A stretch of 64,000 nucleotides of DNA from Chrysoperla carnea (GCF_905475395.1 NC_058340.1:53670181-53734180); one strand, 5' to 3'; positions 25,093-37,749 are shown, numbered from the stretch's first letter. The notes: generated by a model from the letters alone, not told the origin. Translations and numbers: made by a program.

Positions 25093-25640
25093 ACAAGTGA
25101 AAACCAACAATTGGCCGAGTTAATTGTTGAAACACCATGCATTGGCAGTGTTGATTACTCTATCACATTACAAATACATACATGTCTCACATACATAACT
25201 GATATTCCCATATAATACATACTATACAATTTACGCCTAATTTGCACCCTCACGACTAAACAGTGATGTTTACGAAAAAATGTTTCAAACAAAAGTTGGT
25301 TATTTTTTTCTAAGGAATATTTTTTATTTTTAAACTTTTGTTCTATCTCTAACGGTTTACAAGATGGGTCCTACGAACCCAAGACCCAATTGACCTTTGT
25401 TGCTCATTTACGAACTCGACCTCATTTTTTACGCCCTGAGTACGCTATAAAAATTTCAGATTGATATCTCTTTTCGTTTTTGAGTTATCGTGTTTACAGA
25501 CAGACGGACAGACAACAGGAAATGGACTAATTTGGTGATTCCTATACCAAAAATTTTTTTCATAGCATCAATATTTTTAAGCGTTACAAACTTGATACTA
25601 AACTTAGTATACCTTGCATATTGCATATATGCATGGTATA
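25093..25640 (+). repeat. Family A dispersed repeat, copy 4
   Basis: Full-length copy preceded by an A-run of about 20 at 25073-25093. It ends in the palindrome ATACCTTGCATATTGCATAT, then GCATGGTATA. Confidence 0.85.
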
Positions 25641-26003
25641 CAAAGACAAAATATAAATAGTTTCGTTATAAACTAATAGCAATATAAATTGAAAAATTCA
25701 TTTATCAAAATTCAAATAAACTGAAACGTTCTCTGTGCAGTCGGGTAATAAAATATTAAAAAATTTCAATGTTAATCATTTCTCATCTTTTATTATTCGG
25801 TATGTTAGTTTCTTTTTTGTGAACAATTAAAAACTTAACAATATGTATGCTGTTGTTATTTTTGTAATATACAACAACGGAAACAATGCTTTTTGTTTCA
25901 TAATATTAGGTACTTTTATAACCTACCTCACATAATATGTATTATATACATAATACAAGTTGTAATAAAATGGGCATTTCTTTGATAATGTTAAATAGGC
26001 TAG

Positions 26004-26527
26004 TAGTCGCAGAAACGAAGCACTAAAGTTCGAAAATTTGAACAGAACGACGGATTTGAATGCGGTTTTCTGCATTCGATTTGTTAGAGTGTCAGCAAAA
26101 TATTGTCACCTAAATTAAATATATACAATTGATAAATAATATGCATTTTAAATTGACCTAAATAAACAAAATTTCCTTTAAATTGCCCGATTCTGTCGCG
26201 ATATTCGTGTTCAGCTACCCTAAAAACTCCCGAGTCACGAGTTTGAACCAAATTTCCTGAAAACACCAGGAACCGTTGGGGATATTGTTCAGACTGAGCA
26301 CCAGATATCTCGGAGACCAATTTGGGCGCAATATTCGAGTTCAGCGATCCCAAAAAGCCCCGAGTAACAAGTTTGAAATCATTTTCATCACTTGTAACCT
26401 AATTGTGACTTTAGTATATTCACGGTTAATTTATTATAAATCAATTTAAAATCGTCGCATTCAAATTCGTCTTACTGCCCAAATTTATTGAACTTTGACT
26501 GTTTTTAGTGTTTCACTTCCGCGACTA
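26004..26527. mobile_element. Family I MITE, ~524 bp
   Basis: Inverted ends TAGTCGCAGAAACGAAGCAC and (complement of right end) TAGTCGCGGAAGTGAAACAC, with a further shared block ATTTGAATGCG. TAG occurs on both sides (26001-26003, 26528-26530). Inside, a ~126-bp unit is partly duplicated: TTCGTGTTCAGCTACCCTAA near 26204 and TTCGAGTTCAGCGATCCCAA near 26333. Confidence 0.7.
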
Positions 26528-26689
26528 TAGTGTTAGAGTATCTAAAATACTCCTGAGCAGAACAGTTCCATCACTAAGGTCATATGTTACCCTCATTAGA
26601 TGCTTCTTATTATAAGAGACTTTTGATTGCAACGGGATTTTTTCATTTTTTTGTGGAATTGTGAGATTGTGTACACTAACTCAATCTAC

Positions 26690-27115
26690 ATATTTAGCAC
26701 TCTAGCTTAATTTAAAGAGGCTGTAGAAGTAAGCAAAACCATGAAAATTCATGATATTTAGTTATAAAAAAGTAGAAAGGGGCTATTAAGTTGGAATTAT
26801 CAAAAAGTACTTTGTAGATACTAGATCAGTTTACATTCAAATTTTCAATCTTAAAGCTCAATTTGGTAAGGCTGTGTAAGTGCCCAATGCCTTAAAAACC
26901 ACGAAAATTCATTATCCTTCGGTATAAAAAAGATGAAAGGTCTGCTGAGAAATTAACACCTCTAAAAGACACTTTCTTGGCATTAATTTACCATACATGT
27001 GAGTTTTCTCAATTCGGAGATGTAGTGCAGGTATACAAAGCCTTAAAAACATCGAAAAAAAACCTTTAATCTTCTGGAGATCCCCTCCAAATCGCTGAAA
27101 TTAACTCCCGGTTTT
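26690..27115. repeat. Diverged tandem repeat, ~150-bp unit, about 3 units
   Basis: Recurring landmarks at ~150-bp spacing: GGCTGTAGAAGTAAGC (26720), GGCTGTGTAAGTGCCC (26870) and GATGTAGTGCAGGTAT (27023). They are followed by CATGAAAATTCATGATATTT, CACGAAAATTCATTATCCTT and CATCGAAAAAAAACCTTTAAT respectively, then a 'GTATAAAAAAGATGAAAGG'-like block. The units are ~60-70% alike by eye. No frame is conserved across units. Confidence 0.55.
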
Positions 27116-28074
27116 ATGGCTTTGATCTGCCGGATAAGCATATTTATGACTTAACAGATGACATACTCGAAACCGTTCCCCGTCCTTTGATACAGTTCAT
27201 AAGTCTTTATTTTCGTGGAAAATATGACTAAAAAGTGGACCTGTTCACCAAAAATTAAATTATATTATAATCATAAGCAGGCCTTCTACGCATAATGCAT
27301 TGCCTATGCCTATTGGTTACTGATTTAAATGATACCGTGCAGTTGAATCTCACAAGCAATGTTAAGGGGTTATATTCAATTGCCAGCCCAAAACAACACG
27401 TTTTTTTTTTTGGGAGACCATTTATATTACATAAATATAAAATATAACATAACATAAAAATTTTGTATGATACTTCTCCAAAATCCAAAAAAAGGTGTCT
27501 AGAGATGAGCACTTTATCTTTGTTTAGGATTATCTAAAATGAAAAAATTCAGAAAATTTCTTTAGCTAATAGATGAATACAGGTATTAATCAAAGGAATA
27601 AAGTGGACTAAAAATATCTAAATAAATTTATAAAATCTTATTGCTTTCATTCATATATGGAGAAAATATTTTAGAAGATTGTGTTAAAATTCGAAACCGA
27701 TCGGTTCAGCCTTTTCGGAGAAATCTATCTCACCGACATTGAAAATGCTGTTTCGAGAAAAATGCGTTTCAAAAGATGTTTCGTGAATATTTCTTGGAAC
27801 AACTTGAAATTTTCAAAGAATATACTTAAATATTCAAAAAATGCAAAAAAAAATCGATACTTTCAAAATTCTAACGATATAATCCTTTAAGGGAGACTGA
27901 AGCAATATTGCAAGAGGTAATATAATATATGTAGTCACTATAATCTATTGCTTGTAAACGCCAATATTATGGTATCAAAATACCATCGCTAAAATATTTC
28001 TGTCCGAGTAAAATTACATTCATCGTCAATAAGTTTTTATCTTTATCTTTCCTATCCAAGACTAAAATTTTTCA

Positions 28075-28551
28075 ATCTGCCTTGATTTTCGAAATATCGA
28101 AATAATCAAACAAAATTTTCAATTTTCGATATTCGTCGTATAAGTCGTTTACACCATCAAGCAACGCATTGGATTGGTCACACACTTAGGCGAAACAACA
28201 GCATTGCCAAAGAAGCACTTGAGTGGAACCCCCAAGGAAAAAGAAGGGTGGGCCGACCTCGTCATACCTGGCGAAGAACCCTGGAGCAAGAAAATACTGA
28301 AGAAGGCAAATCCTGGGGAGAAGTCAAGTCCATGGCACAGAATCGAGTTCGTTGGCGAGCATTTGTTGAGGCCTTACGTCCCCCTCGGGATCATAGGACA
28401 TAAATATAAATATAAAAATATAAGTCGTTTATTTATTTAAATAACCGGACAACCCCCCCCCCCAACTAAAATTTTTAGAATTGATTTAGACTTAGTATTT
28501 AAAAAAATCAAGCTTTTTATTTAAAATTGCCTTGATGCTCGTACTTACTTC
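28075..28551 (-). mobile_element. Family E copy 3, truncated, split by a LINE fragment
   Basis: Carries the family E blocks CTTGATTTTCGAAATATCG and TTAGAATTGATTTAGACTTA, and the outer end TTGCCTTGATGCTCGTAC. It is interrupted at 28152 by a LINE 3' end. The far end of the element is not recognisable, so it was already partial or has decayed. Confidence 0.65.
28152..28418 (+). mobile_element. 5'-truncated LINE, end of ORF2 (RTE-like)
   Basis: An open frame ending at the TAA 28401-28403 reads HWIGHTLRRNNSIAKEALEW..., then NPQGKRRVGRPRHTWRRT, KSWGEVKSMAQNRVRWRAF and a short tail. This is the characteristic C-terminus after the reverse transcriptase of RTE-like non-LTR elements. The family name is from memory. 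A 3' tail of AAATATAA-type short repeats follows, typical of RTE, not poly(A). TATAAGTCGTTTA is repeated exactly at 28139-28151 and 28419-28431, a 13-bp target duplication. The frame is uninterrupted and the duplication perfect, so the insertion is young. Confidence 0.85.
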
Positions 28552-31091
28552 AGAAATTAATTCTTTAAAATAATGATGAATGAGCCCTTTCCGCGTTTAC
28601 CTTAAATATTATTCGCTTTTATTTTATATCAAAGAAAGTATAAAATCATTCATTTTTAATGTTAATACATATGTTTCGTTACCTTTTGTTATTTTAAGTA
28701 ATTTATATTTTTAAATATTTATAATAAGAAAAGCATATTGTTCAAACTGCCAATACAAATAAGGCTATCATAAATATTAATAATAATAAAGTGTTTTAAA
28801 CCAGTGGTGTTTTACTCGAAAATGTTTAATAATCGAAACGGCTATAAGAGTACTAGAGCTAATTAACTAGATATAAGAAACGCTAATACCTATATTAGAA
28901 ACTGATTATTTCCCATTGTAATAGTAATTATTTCTTTATGATCACCACAGAAAAAAATGAATGTATGAATTAAACAAATTTCCTGAACGTAAAAGCTTCT
29001 TATTATAAATATACATAGTTCGTCACCAATACATAGTATTAACAAAGTCTTACAGAAAGTTTCACAGAAATCCATTTTCCTATTTGCACCGTGCGTGAGT
29101 TTTATTGGAGACGTTTCCATGGTATCGATACACTACTTTAATTATAGAATTGTATGGATGCATATATAATTATATGGATTGCATTTATGACTTACATTGA
29201 AAATTTAATATTATTGTCTCACAAATTTAAATAAATAATGATGATAATTTACATTTGAAAAATAATATTTGTGCAATTTGATTTCTTATTTTCACAATTT
29301 TTAATGATTAAGTTTACTTAATTAGTGTTTTTCAATAATTTCAATTTGACATTTTCTATAACATTAACATGTAAAGAATTGCAAATTAGTCATAACAGCC
29401 TCCCTTATCGCCAAAATCTTTCACTGGAAGCGCGGGCATCGATTTTATTGTCCCTACCATGACTACGCACACAACGAATATAATATTGCGGGTTCCTTTG
29501 TAAATACCGAAAAATTAGTAATTTATTTGACCTAATCACTTCTTAACGAGTGTGCGACCACAGGCGTTTCAAAATATAAAAATTATAATATAATACATAT
29601 AGCACTTCCTAAAACACAACTTATTAGTGATAAATTCGTATTGTGGCTCAGTTCATAGAGTTATATATCATACGAGTTATTTTTTTATAAAATTAATTAA
29701 TATATTTCGATATTCCGTTTAATATAAAATGCATATGAAATTCGATCTGAATATACTATATAAACATCAGATTTTTAAATAATACTTGTGTAACATAAAC
29801 GGCTAAAATCAAATTACTGTTTATAACAATTTATTAGAGAATAATAATACAACATATTTTCAGTGGCGTTTTTAAAGAAAGTGGCTATGGAGTATTAAAT
29901 TATAAGGAAAAATAATTTTTTTTATAAGTCTTCGCTGCTTTTGCAGATAAGAAGGCAAATTATTTATTGCTAATTATGTCACTAATATTAACATTTTTCA
30001 TATGTTTATTGAATTTTTATCATTACACTATGTATATATTGCTTTTTTATTCTTCTTGCATCCGGTGGTTGCAACATTAAACGCTTTATAACTTCATAAA
30101 TATGTATTGGTTTTAGAAAAAAAGTTTCAAGTAAAAGTTTTAGAAAATGTGTAGATTTAAAAGTTAAGTTATTATCATTTTCCTGTAATATTAGAAGAGA
30201 TATCGGTCAAATAGTCAATAAGTAAATCGTCATAAGTCATAAACGCTTAGTGATACAAAAAAAAATTATTCTACAAAAAAGGTAGGTAATTTAATTATCA
30301 ACAAAAAGTTCTACCGCTTTTGGTCTAAAGTGTACGGTTATGGAGATAGAACCTAAAACGGCATTCCTTAAATTGAAGGCACTTCCCCCGCTTATTTTTG
30401 TAAGGATTTTGAGCATTTACATACAGTACGTGATACTGAGGCTATTTAAATAATAAAATAACTCCTGTAATTTAGTGCATTATGGACAAGAGTAGCTATG
30501 TAACATGTTTTAATACGCCAATGAAGATATTTAGCGTAGGAAGTGTATTGGTGTATAAAATAAACTTAATCGTACTTACAGGGTGTAAACATTAATTTCT
30601 CCCACATATATACCTACTATACACATATCGTTTTTCTTTTTTTGTACATTATTTAATTAAAATAAATTACTATTGTATAAAATTTTCGTAATTTACATAA
30701 TCAATAAATTTTTCTTCTAAGTTGTATTTTTATTTTTTTCTTCTAACATTCATCAATTATAAAATAAACTAGCCAATTATTTAGTTAATTTGATAAAAAG
30801 GAAACGATTTATTATAGTTTTTTTTAAGGTGGTATTCTAATTGAAATATTTTCAAAAAAAAAAATTTTTTTTTCCATTTTCTAAAAGTACATAGTAAACT
30901 GTTGTTAGATTTGCTGAAGATCTTTACAAATCGAAATTAAATGTCCAAAAAAAAAGTGCTGGATTGTTTTCCGGTATTTTTGAAAGTGTATGTGTGTATT
31001 TCTAAAATCATCATTTTATTAACCCGTTAAATGTTAATTATATGCATTTAATAAATATTTCGCCTCATAATCGATTGAAAAATTCTTTTTT

Positions 31092-31440
31092 TAACCCCCG
31101 AACAAAAAAAGGGGTGTTATAAGTTTGACCGCTATATGTGTGTGTCTCGTGTGTATGTCTGTCTGTCTGTGGCATCGCAGCGCCTAAACGGATGAACCGA
31201 TTTATAACTTTTTTGGTTTCGTTTGAAAGGTAATTTAACGGAGAGTGTTCTTAGCTATGTTTCAAGTGCGAGTTTAGGGTTACGTAACCGAAAAAACTAA
31301 AAAATTAGGGATGATGTTCAAAATTGGTTCAATTTGGAAAATGCTTTCAGGAAAACGGTAATTTAATGGAGATTCTTCATAGATATGTTTCAAGTGCAAG
31401 TTTAGGCTTCCATACCCGAAAAATTTGTCGGGGGCTTTTT
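31092..31440. mobile_element. MITE-like repeat with AACCCCCGA / TCGGGGG ends
   Basis: Starts AACCCCCGAACAAAAAAAGG and ends TTTGTCGGGGGCTTTTT. The interior has GTGTTATAAGTTTGACCGCT, repeated GTCT, GGCATCGCAGCGCCTAAACG and GATGAACCGATTT. I recall this layout as a very common insect dispersed repeat of uncertain class. A ~115-bp internal piece (ATGTTTCAAGTGCRAGTTTA) occurs twice. Confidence 0.6.
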
Positions 31441-32257
31441 AAATTTTGTAAATTTCCCTTGCTGATAGATAAAACCAATTTTCTATAAATTCAAACTTAA
31501 AGTACCTACACTTTACTCGTAAATTATGGTGTTCAGGAGTTTGATCGCATGGAGCCTTTTATTAGACAAGTTAAGAAATGTATCCTCTCTATTTTTCAGG
31601 AAAATTAACCGAAATTAATCTTTCAAAGTATGTGTAATGGTGTAATCTGTCTCATCTGTACAATCAGAATCCGTCGAGCAATATTCTCTATCGAATACGG
31701 GGTGTACCGTATTTTTACCGAATCTATCATTTTTTAAAGGAATCCCCTACGATTTTTTTGTCCGAAAATATTCTGGAAAAACTGCCTGGACCTATCATCA
31801 GCAATAGCATTTTTTTTTTCAGACAGTAGATTATCCCCTTAAGTATACATAATTAAATAGTTTTCGTCATTCGTAGGTACTATTATTTTTAATTAGGTAT
31901 GTAAATTATTTTAATATTATATAATTGATTTATTAACTATATGAATTATTACGACAGAGTCGTTTATTTAATTGGTAACTGAACTGTAACTCGAAAAAAA
32001 GAGTTTTAACCAACAATATAGAGTACTATTATGATTTTAGATAAGGATTACAAAAATTTACTTGTTGAAGATGAAATTTTTTAATATTAATAAAATTTGG
32101 TAGGTATTGATTTGAATAAAATTGGTATGGAAATTAATTGGTATCAATTAATGATAGAAATAATTGTTTTTAATTCTTTTTATAGGTTTGTCAATTTTAA
32201 ACGAAAAAAGAACATGAACAAAAATTAATTATACATCGAAAAATTTAAAAAAAAGTT

Positions 32258-32331
32258 TGGCCCATGGGAGGATCGAACTCACGACCTTCGCGTTATTAGC
32301 ACGACGCTCTAACCAACTGAGCTAATGGGCC
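32258..32331 (-). tRNA. tRNA-Ile (anticodon AAT)
   Basis: Minus-strand 74-nt cloverleaf with acceptor GGCCCAT/ATGGGCC and anticodon loop CTAATAA. It is identical to the copy at 34710-34783. A run of A on the plus strand just left of it gives a T-run terminator on the transcribed strand. Confidence 0.96.
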
Positions 32332-32420
32332 ACATAACCAATGAACGATAATTATAAATTTTGCTAGCAAAGCAAATATTGGTAACAAATTATTATTTTT
32401 AACCAACTAATTTATCAAAG

Positions 32421-32492
32421 AATCCATTATCTTAGTTGTTTAGAGAGTTTTGCCAGAAGCGCAAAGGTCATGAGTCGGGTCTTTGAACCCCT
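32421..32492 (+). pseudogene. Decayed tRNA-like sequence
   Basis: TCCATTATCTTAGTTGTTTAG aligns with the tRNA-Ile 5' half (CCCATTAGCTCAGTTGGTTAG), and GCGCAAAGGTCATGAGT with its GCGAAGGTCGTGAGTTC region. The B-box and acceptor pairing are lost. It lies 90 bp from the intact minus-strand gene in the opposite orientation. Confidence 0.5.
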
Positions 32493-33410
32493 GTTTTCCT
32501 CTTTTCAGGCGTTCATATTACGAACGTAGCCAAGCCCTAATAACGAATACTAAAACCAGACCAATATCCAACAATAACTTATACAAACGTATACATGCAG
32601 CAGGAAACAATTGCTGATACATTAAATGAGAATAAATGCGTTTGTTTATCTGTAGAAGTTTATAGAGTGAGTGTCTGACAACGTAATTATGTTTTTTTTT
32701 TTTTTTTTCATCAATAGATATTCTATTTTTAAATGAAAACATTATTTAACATTCAGATCAAACCTAAATCTAATCTTATTCTATCGATGTTTTATATACG
32801 ATATTTAAACTTATTTATTCGAACATCTCTCCATGTCCATTCAGTCGGGGGTCTTATATCTCTTATGTGCCTACCATATTCTTTATACATATATGTATAC
32901 GTGTTGTAATGGATTAAATCAATTTAACACTCTATTATTTGTGATACTATTTTTCAAAGTTTTATCAAATAAAATCATTTGACACAATAAAAAAAAACGC
33001 CTTATCTTATTTATAAAATTATTGGTTATACTAATCGCGTAAACCCGTTAAAATTTTTCATCACCAATATTTCATGAACCGCTCAATTTTTCCTAAATAG
33101 AGTTAAAATCTTAAAATCGAATATTGTATTTTTAGTTTTCCAAGAACTTTTATTTCGAAAACTAAGCGTATAGAGGAAAAATCACAAGAGTACTTTCTTG
33201 CTTAAAACTGATCAAAAAATACAAATATATTCAAAATTTTGTACTTTGCGAAATATGTATAAATTAAATTTTACTATATAATTATATTTACCATCCGTAA
33301 AGTATAGAACAAAAAAGTAAATACAAAACAAACATGTTCTTTTTAAAAAAAAAAATCAAATTTCAAACTTACGTTTGAAACAATTTTTCATAAAGTTTAG
33401 ATTTACCACA

Positions 33411-33981
33411 ATAGGGGATATTCATGAAATTTAAATTTGGTTCAAATATTTTTTTTCCGTAGCTTTATTGGCTGGACAATTCAACTAAACCATTATTTTA
33501 GTAATTAATTACATTTTAATTACTTAAAATTAATTAATAAAAGTACAAATACAGTGAGCAAAATTCAAAATTTCTAAATAGGGAAATTCAAATTTTTAAA
33601 CGGGTGTGATATCATAGTACTGGCTTGTCAAATTTGTTGACATACTGTATGGCATTAATTACTTACATTTGGTATGATATTACATTAATTTCTATTATTC
33701 TACGGCTTTTTATTACAAAACTTAATGATAACGAGTGTAAATTCATTTTTTAAAGAGTAAATTATACATTGAACTGACACCAATTGACAGATCACGTACT
33801 TATACGTCATCAACAGAAAGCGCCAATAAACTGCGTTTAAATATCTCAAAACTATGATGTATTTTAAATATTTTTTTACACTTAATTACAGCTTTTTTAA
33901 GGAGTATTTATATTTTTTACTTTGATATAAGGGTGCAAACAATGAATTAAAAATATAAAAAAATACATTACCATTCCCTAT
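33411..33981 (+). mobile_element. Family B MITE, copy 2
   Basis: Same orientation and blocks as 19574-20165, with slightly diverged ends (ATAGGGGATATTCATG, CATTACCATTCCCTAT). It lies between the second and third tRNA-Ile genes. Confidence 0.85.
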
Positions 33982-34410
33982 GTCAGCTAAAAGATAAGTC
34001 TAAAGTAGTACATTTATCTCTGTGCATGTATTTTGGAAGGATTAAACAATTTTTATAATAATAAACAGACCAAACATTAATAAACTTAAATAATTAAGTC
34101 GTATAATAATAATAATAAATAATAATAAAATTTATTTGTTTAAAGATTTTACAACCTTTTACAAAGAATTCCTAGACATTAAACAACAAAAAAAAAACAC
34201 AAAAATATATGTAAAAAAAAAAAAAAAAAAAAACAAACTCAAAAGAACAGAAAAAAAAAAAATTCTAGAAATAATCAAAATGATTGGAAAAAAAAAATTA
34301 GCAATAAAAGTATACAATCATATTAATTCATAATGGAAAAAAAAAAAATAAATAAATAAATAAATTCTAAACCTAGAATGACAAATTTCTTCATTCATTC
34401 GAAAGAAAAG

Positions 34411-34599
34411 ACCTTATCATGAAACTTTTTTTATATGTGAAATAGTTTCATCGTATAACAAACCTTCCAAGTCCCATGTCGTAGAATTGAGTTTCTTGAA
34501 AAAACCGTCACGCTCAAAGTTGTAAACAGGACAAACAAACAACAAATGATGTAAAGTTTCATGAACATTTAAATTGCAAAGTCGTATAATTTGTATCAT
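34411..34599 (-). mobile_element. LINE ORF2 C-terminal fragment (zinc-knuckle end)
   Basis: Minus-strand frame MIQIIRLCNLNVHETLHHLL, then FVCPVYNFERDGFFKKL and ~30 further residues. It matches the pattern C..C....E...H.L..CP.Y...R that ends the ORF2 of jockey/CR1-type LINEs, with the first cysteine missing. It is only ~190 bp and truncated at both sides. It abuts an extremely A-rich stretch at 34180-34360 (plus strand), which is on the wrong strand to be its own tail. Confidence 0.6.
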
Positions 34600-34709
34600 A
34601 TCTCCATTTGCTTAAAGTTTAACAATTAAATAGTTAAATAATTTAATAAAGCATAAATACATTGTTAAAATGTATAACTTAATATATAATTTACAGTGAC
34701 AAAGTAAGT

Positions 34710-34783
34710 GGCCCATTAGCTCAGTTGGTTAGAGCGTCGTGCTAATAACGCGAAGGTCGTGAGTTCGATCCTCCCATGGGCCA
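34710..34783 (+). tRNA. tRNA-Ile (anticodon AAT)
   Basis: A 74-nt cloverleaf identical to the one at 32258-32331, with acceptor GGCCCAT/ATGGGCC, A-box TAGCTCAGTTGG and B-box GTTCGATCC. ATTTTTTTAA follows as terminator. Flanks differ from those of the other two copies. Confidence 0.97.
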
Positions 34784-35384
34784 ATTTTTTTAAATTTAAA
34801 TTTTTGGGATTTGTGTTTACTTTGTTAGTTAAACTGACTCAAGTATAATATCTGAAATAGTGACTAAATAGTTAAACTAATTATTTCGAACAAACGCTGT
34901 CTTTGACGAGCAATTTATAGACACCATGTAGTTTTGATGCATTTTTTTTATATTTTTAGAATTTCTAATAAATAGTTCTATTATTTAATTACCCTATTTT
35001 TTTAAATCTCACAGTTTTATCATAAAATCGATGAAACGTTTAAAAATATTGTATTTGTTTATGGATGTAATATTTATACACAAACGGAAATTTATCACGC
35101 CAAGTAAAATACCCACAACTTTGACCGGAAAAAAAGTAGGAATGGTGTTGCAATAAAAAATAAAGATAAATTTAGTGAAACGGGGATAATTCATATACAC
35201 GTTTTTGCATCCCAATAAAAACTGGTGAGAGTAAACTGACAGCATGGTATTATAGAGTACATATGTTTCAAAAATAGTGTTTCTTCACTCATAAAGGCGA
35301 GATTGGCTTAAATTCAGCCTCATTGTATGATAATTTCAAGTATAAGAACTGATAATTATTTATTATTATCTTTACTTATATTAT

Positions 35385-35555
35385 AAATGTAAAAGTAATT
35401 CTGTCTGTATGTATTTATGTATGTTATGCAATCACGCTCAAACTACTGAACCGATTTAAATGAAATTTGTTACAGAAAAAGTCTGAAGCCTGTGAAAGGA
35501 CAAAGGGGTGTGCTTCAAAAAAGTTCTGCATGGGTTAAGCTCAAATTTTGACAGG
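35385..35555 (+). repeat. ATTATAAATGTAAAAGTAAT-type dispersed repeat
   Basis: Begins ATTATAAATGTAAAAGTAAT and contains CTGTCTGTATG, then CTACTGAACCGATTT and a GTCTGAAGCCTGTGAAAGGA block. A diverged relative, starting ATTATAAATGTGAAAATAAG, lies at 37222-37420. I recall this as a widespread insect repeat with no coding capacity. It abuts a family A fragment. Confidence 0.5.
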
Positions 35556-35559
35556 AGAT

Positions 35560-35972
35560 ACTGTCTGTATGTTTCCGACACGATAATTCAAAAACGAAAA
35601 GAGATTTCAAGCTGTAATTTTACGACGTAAAAAGTGAGGTCGAGTTCGTAATTGAGCAACATAGGACAATTGGGACGTGGGTCTTATAAGCCGTATTAGA
35701 GATAGACCAAAAGTTTAAATGTAAAAATTGTTCCCAATAAAAAAATAAACTTTTGTTTGAAACATGTTTTGCGTAAACATCACTATTTACCCGTGATGGC
35801 GCAAATGATATAGTATGTATTATATGTGTGTGTGACGTGTATGTATGTGTGGCTTCCAAGAGTGACTATCTTTCTTTACTTACATGACGTAAAAAACAAT
35901 CGATTTCGTAATCAACACTGCCTATACGTGGTATTTCAAAAATTAACTCAGTCAATTGTTTGTTTTCATTTG
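35560..35972 (-). repeat. Family A dispersed repeat, copy 5 (3' part missing)
   Basis: Inverted partial copy. It runs from the GACACGATAA...CAAAAACGAAAAGAGAT block to TCAATTGTTTGTTTTCATTTG. The CCGGAAATGG block and 3' palindrome are absent. Confidence 0.75.
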
Positions 35973-36086
35973 TTTTTATTTATTTATGAAATTTATTCAA
36001 AAATTCACAAAAATAAATTTTTGCTATTACAGCGTTAACTAACACGAATCGAAAAAAGTGTTTCGAGTACCTTGAAACAACTTTAA

Positions 36087-36646
36087 ACAAGTGAAAACAA
36101 ACAATTGACTGAGTTAATTGTTGAAATACCATGTATAGTCAGTGTTGATTTCTTTATCACATTACACATACAAACATGTGACACATACATAACTGATAAT
36201 CAAGTATAGTACATATTATCAAATTTCCGCCTAATTGGCGCCCTCACGGGTAAACAGTGATGTTTACGAAAAAATGTTTCAAACAAAAGTTGTTTAATTT
36301 TGGATAAGGAACATTTTTTACATTTAAACTTTTGTTCTATCTCTAACGGTTTACAAGATGGGTCCTACGGACCCAAGACCCAATTGACCTATGATGCTCA
36401 TTTACGTACTTGACCTCACTTTTTACGTCCTTAGTACGCTGTAAAAATTTCAGCTCGATATCTTTTATCGTTTTTGAGTTATCGTGTCCACAGACGGACG
36501 GACGGACGGACAACTGGAAATGGACTAATTAGGTGATTTTATGAACAACTATGACAAAATTTTTTTCCTAGCATCATTATTTTTAAGCGTTACAAACTTG
36601 GGACTAAACTTAATATACTATGTATGTTTCATATATACATGGTATA
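36087..36646 (+). repeat. Family A dispersed repeat, copy 6
   Basis: Full-length copy with a fourfold GACG tetranucleotide (CAGACGGACGGACGGACGG). Copies 5 and 6 lie head to head with ~115 bp between their 5' ends. Confidence 0.85.
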
Positions 36647-37749
36647 AAAACAATGAAGAATCTGAATCTAAAAATTATGGTTTCCAATTTTAAGATTTCA
36701 AAGTTGAGTTATTAGATAGATTTATTTTCAATCCTTTTTATACTCATTACATAAAATATGCGGTTACTGATTTCCCATATTGTATAAATACGTTTTTATA
36801 ATATTTATCTTTATTTACGTTTACAAATGTACACGGGTGAATCAAATTCGTAACCAACATTGTTTATTATGTGAAAACTTCCTATTTCATACGTGATATA
36901 TATCTAATATTAATAGATTTATTCTAATTATACAATCCATTTTAATCCCAATAACTAAAACAAATATCACAATATTCATTGATTATATTCGCACTAGCTG
37001 CGCTACCTATATTATTAACAGTGTAGTACAATCATCTTGGATTTTCTTGGGACTTCTTCCCACATAAAAATTTACTTTTGGTGTTACCGACTTGGATTGT
37101 AGATGTCACAATGAACATATATTTGCAAATAACTAAAAAATCACTTCTATCAGTAATTCCTATCCCGTCCTTATCCCTATCCCTACTCCTATCAGTATCT
37201 CCATCCTTATCCCTATTTTTATATTATAAATGTGAAAATAAGGATGTTTGTTTGTTTGTTACGCTTTCGCACAAAAACAGCTCAATGGATTTGAATGAAA
37301 TCTCACAATAACATATGCATAGCTCTTACATCAGAATAACACATGAGCTGCTAAAATATCATGATAGAAAAAGTCTAGACTAAGAATTAAGCCCCCAAAA
37401 ACTTTTTATGAAAAGTGTTTTTTTTCGAAAACACACTTTTTGAAACAAAAAAGGTTCAAAATTTTTTTGTTAGGCTTTTATAGTATAGGTATATACTTTT
37501 TTTACTTGATTCTATTAATCAAACTCTAGATGCCACCAAAAGCTTATCTTATATATTTGCAAAAAGTTATGTATATTGTAAGTAGGATGGAATCATATGT
37601 TTTAAATGACTGTAGTAGTAGCTCCACTAACACTTAACGAATTAAAAACAATAAATTCATTTGCGCCGCTAACTACAAATCATTGAAAAAGCTATATCCA
37701 ACGATATTAATTTTATCTTATTTATTTTTCAAAGAGATACCCATGGTCC

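Noticed and set aside
28174-28440. 88-codon frame starting MVTHLGETTALPKKHL
   Set aside because: Out of frame with the recognisable LINE ORF2 tail on the same strand; it is a shadow.
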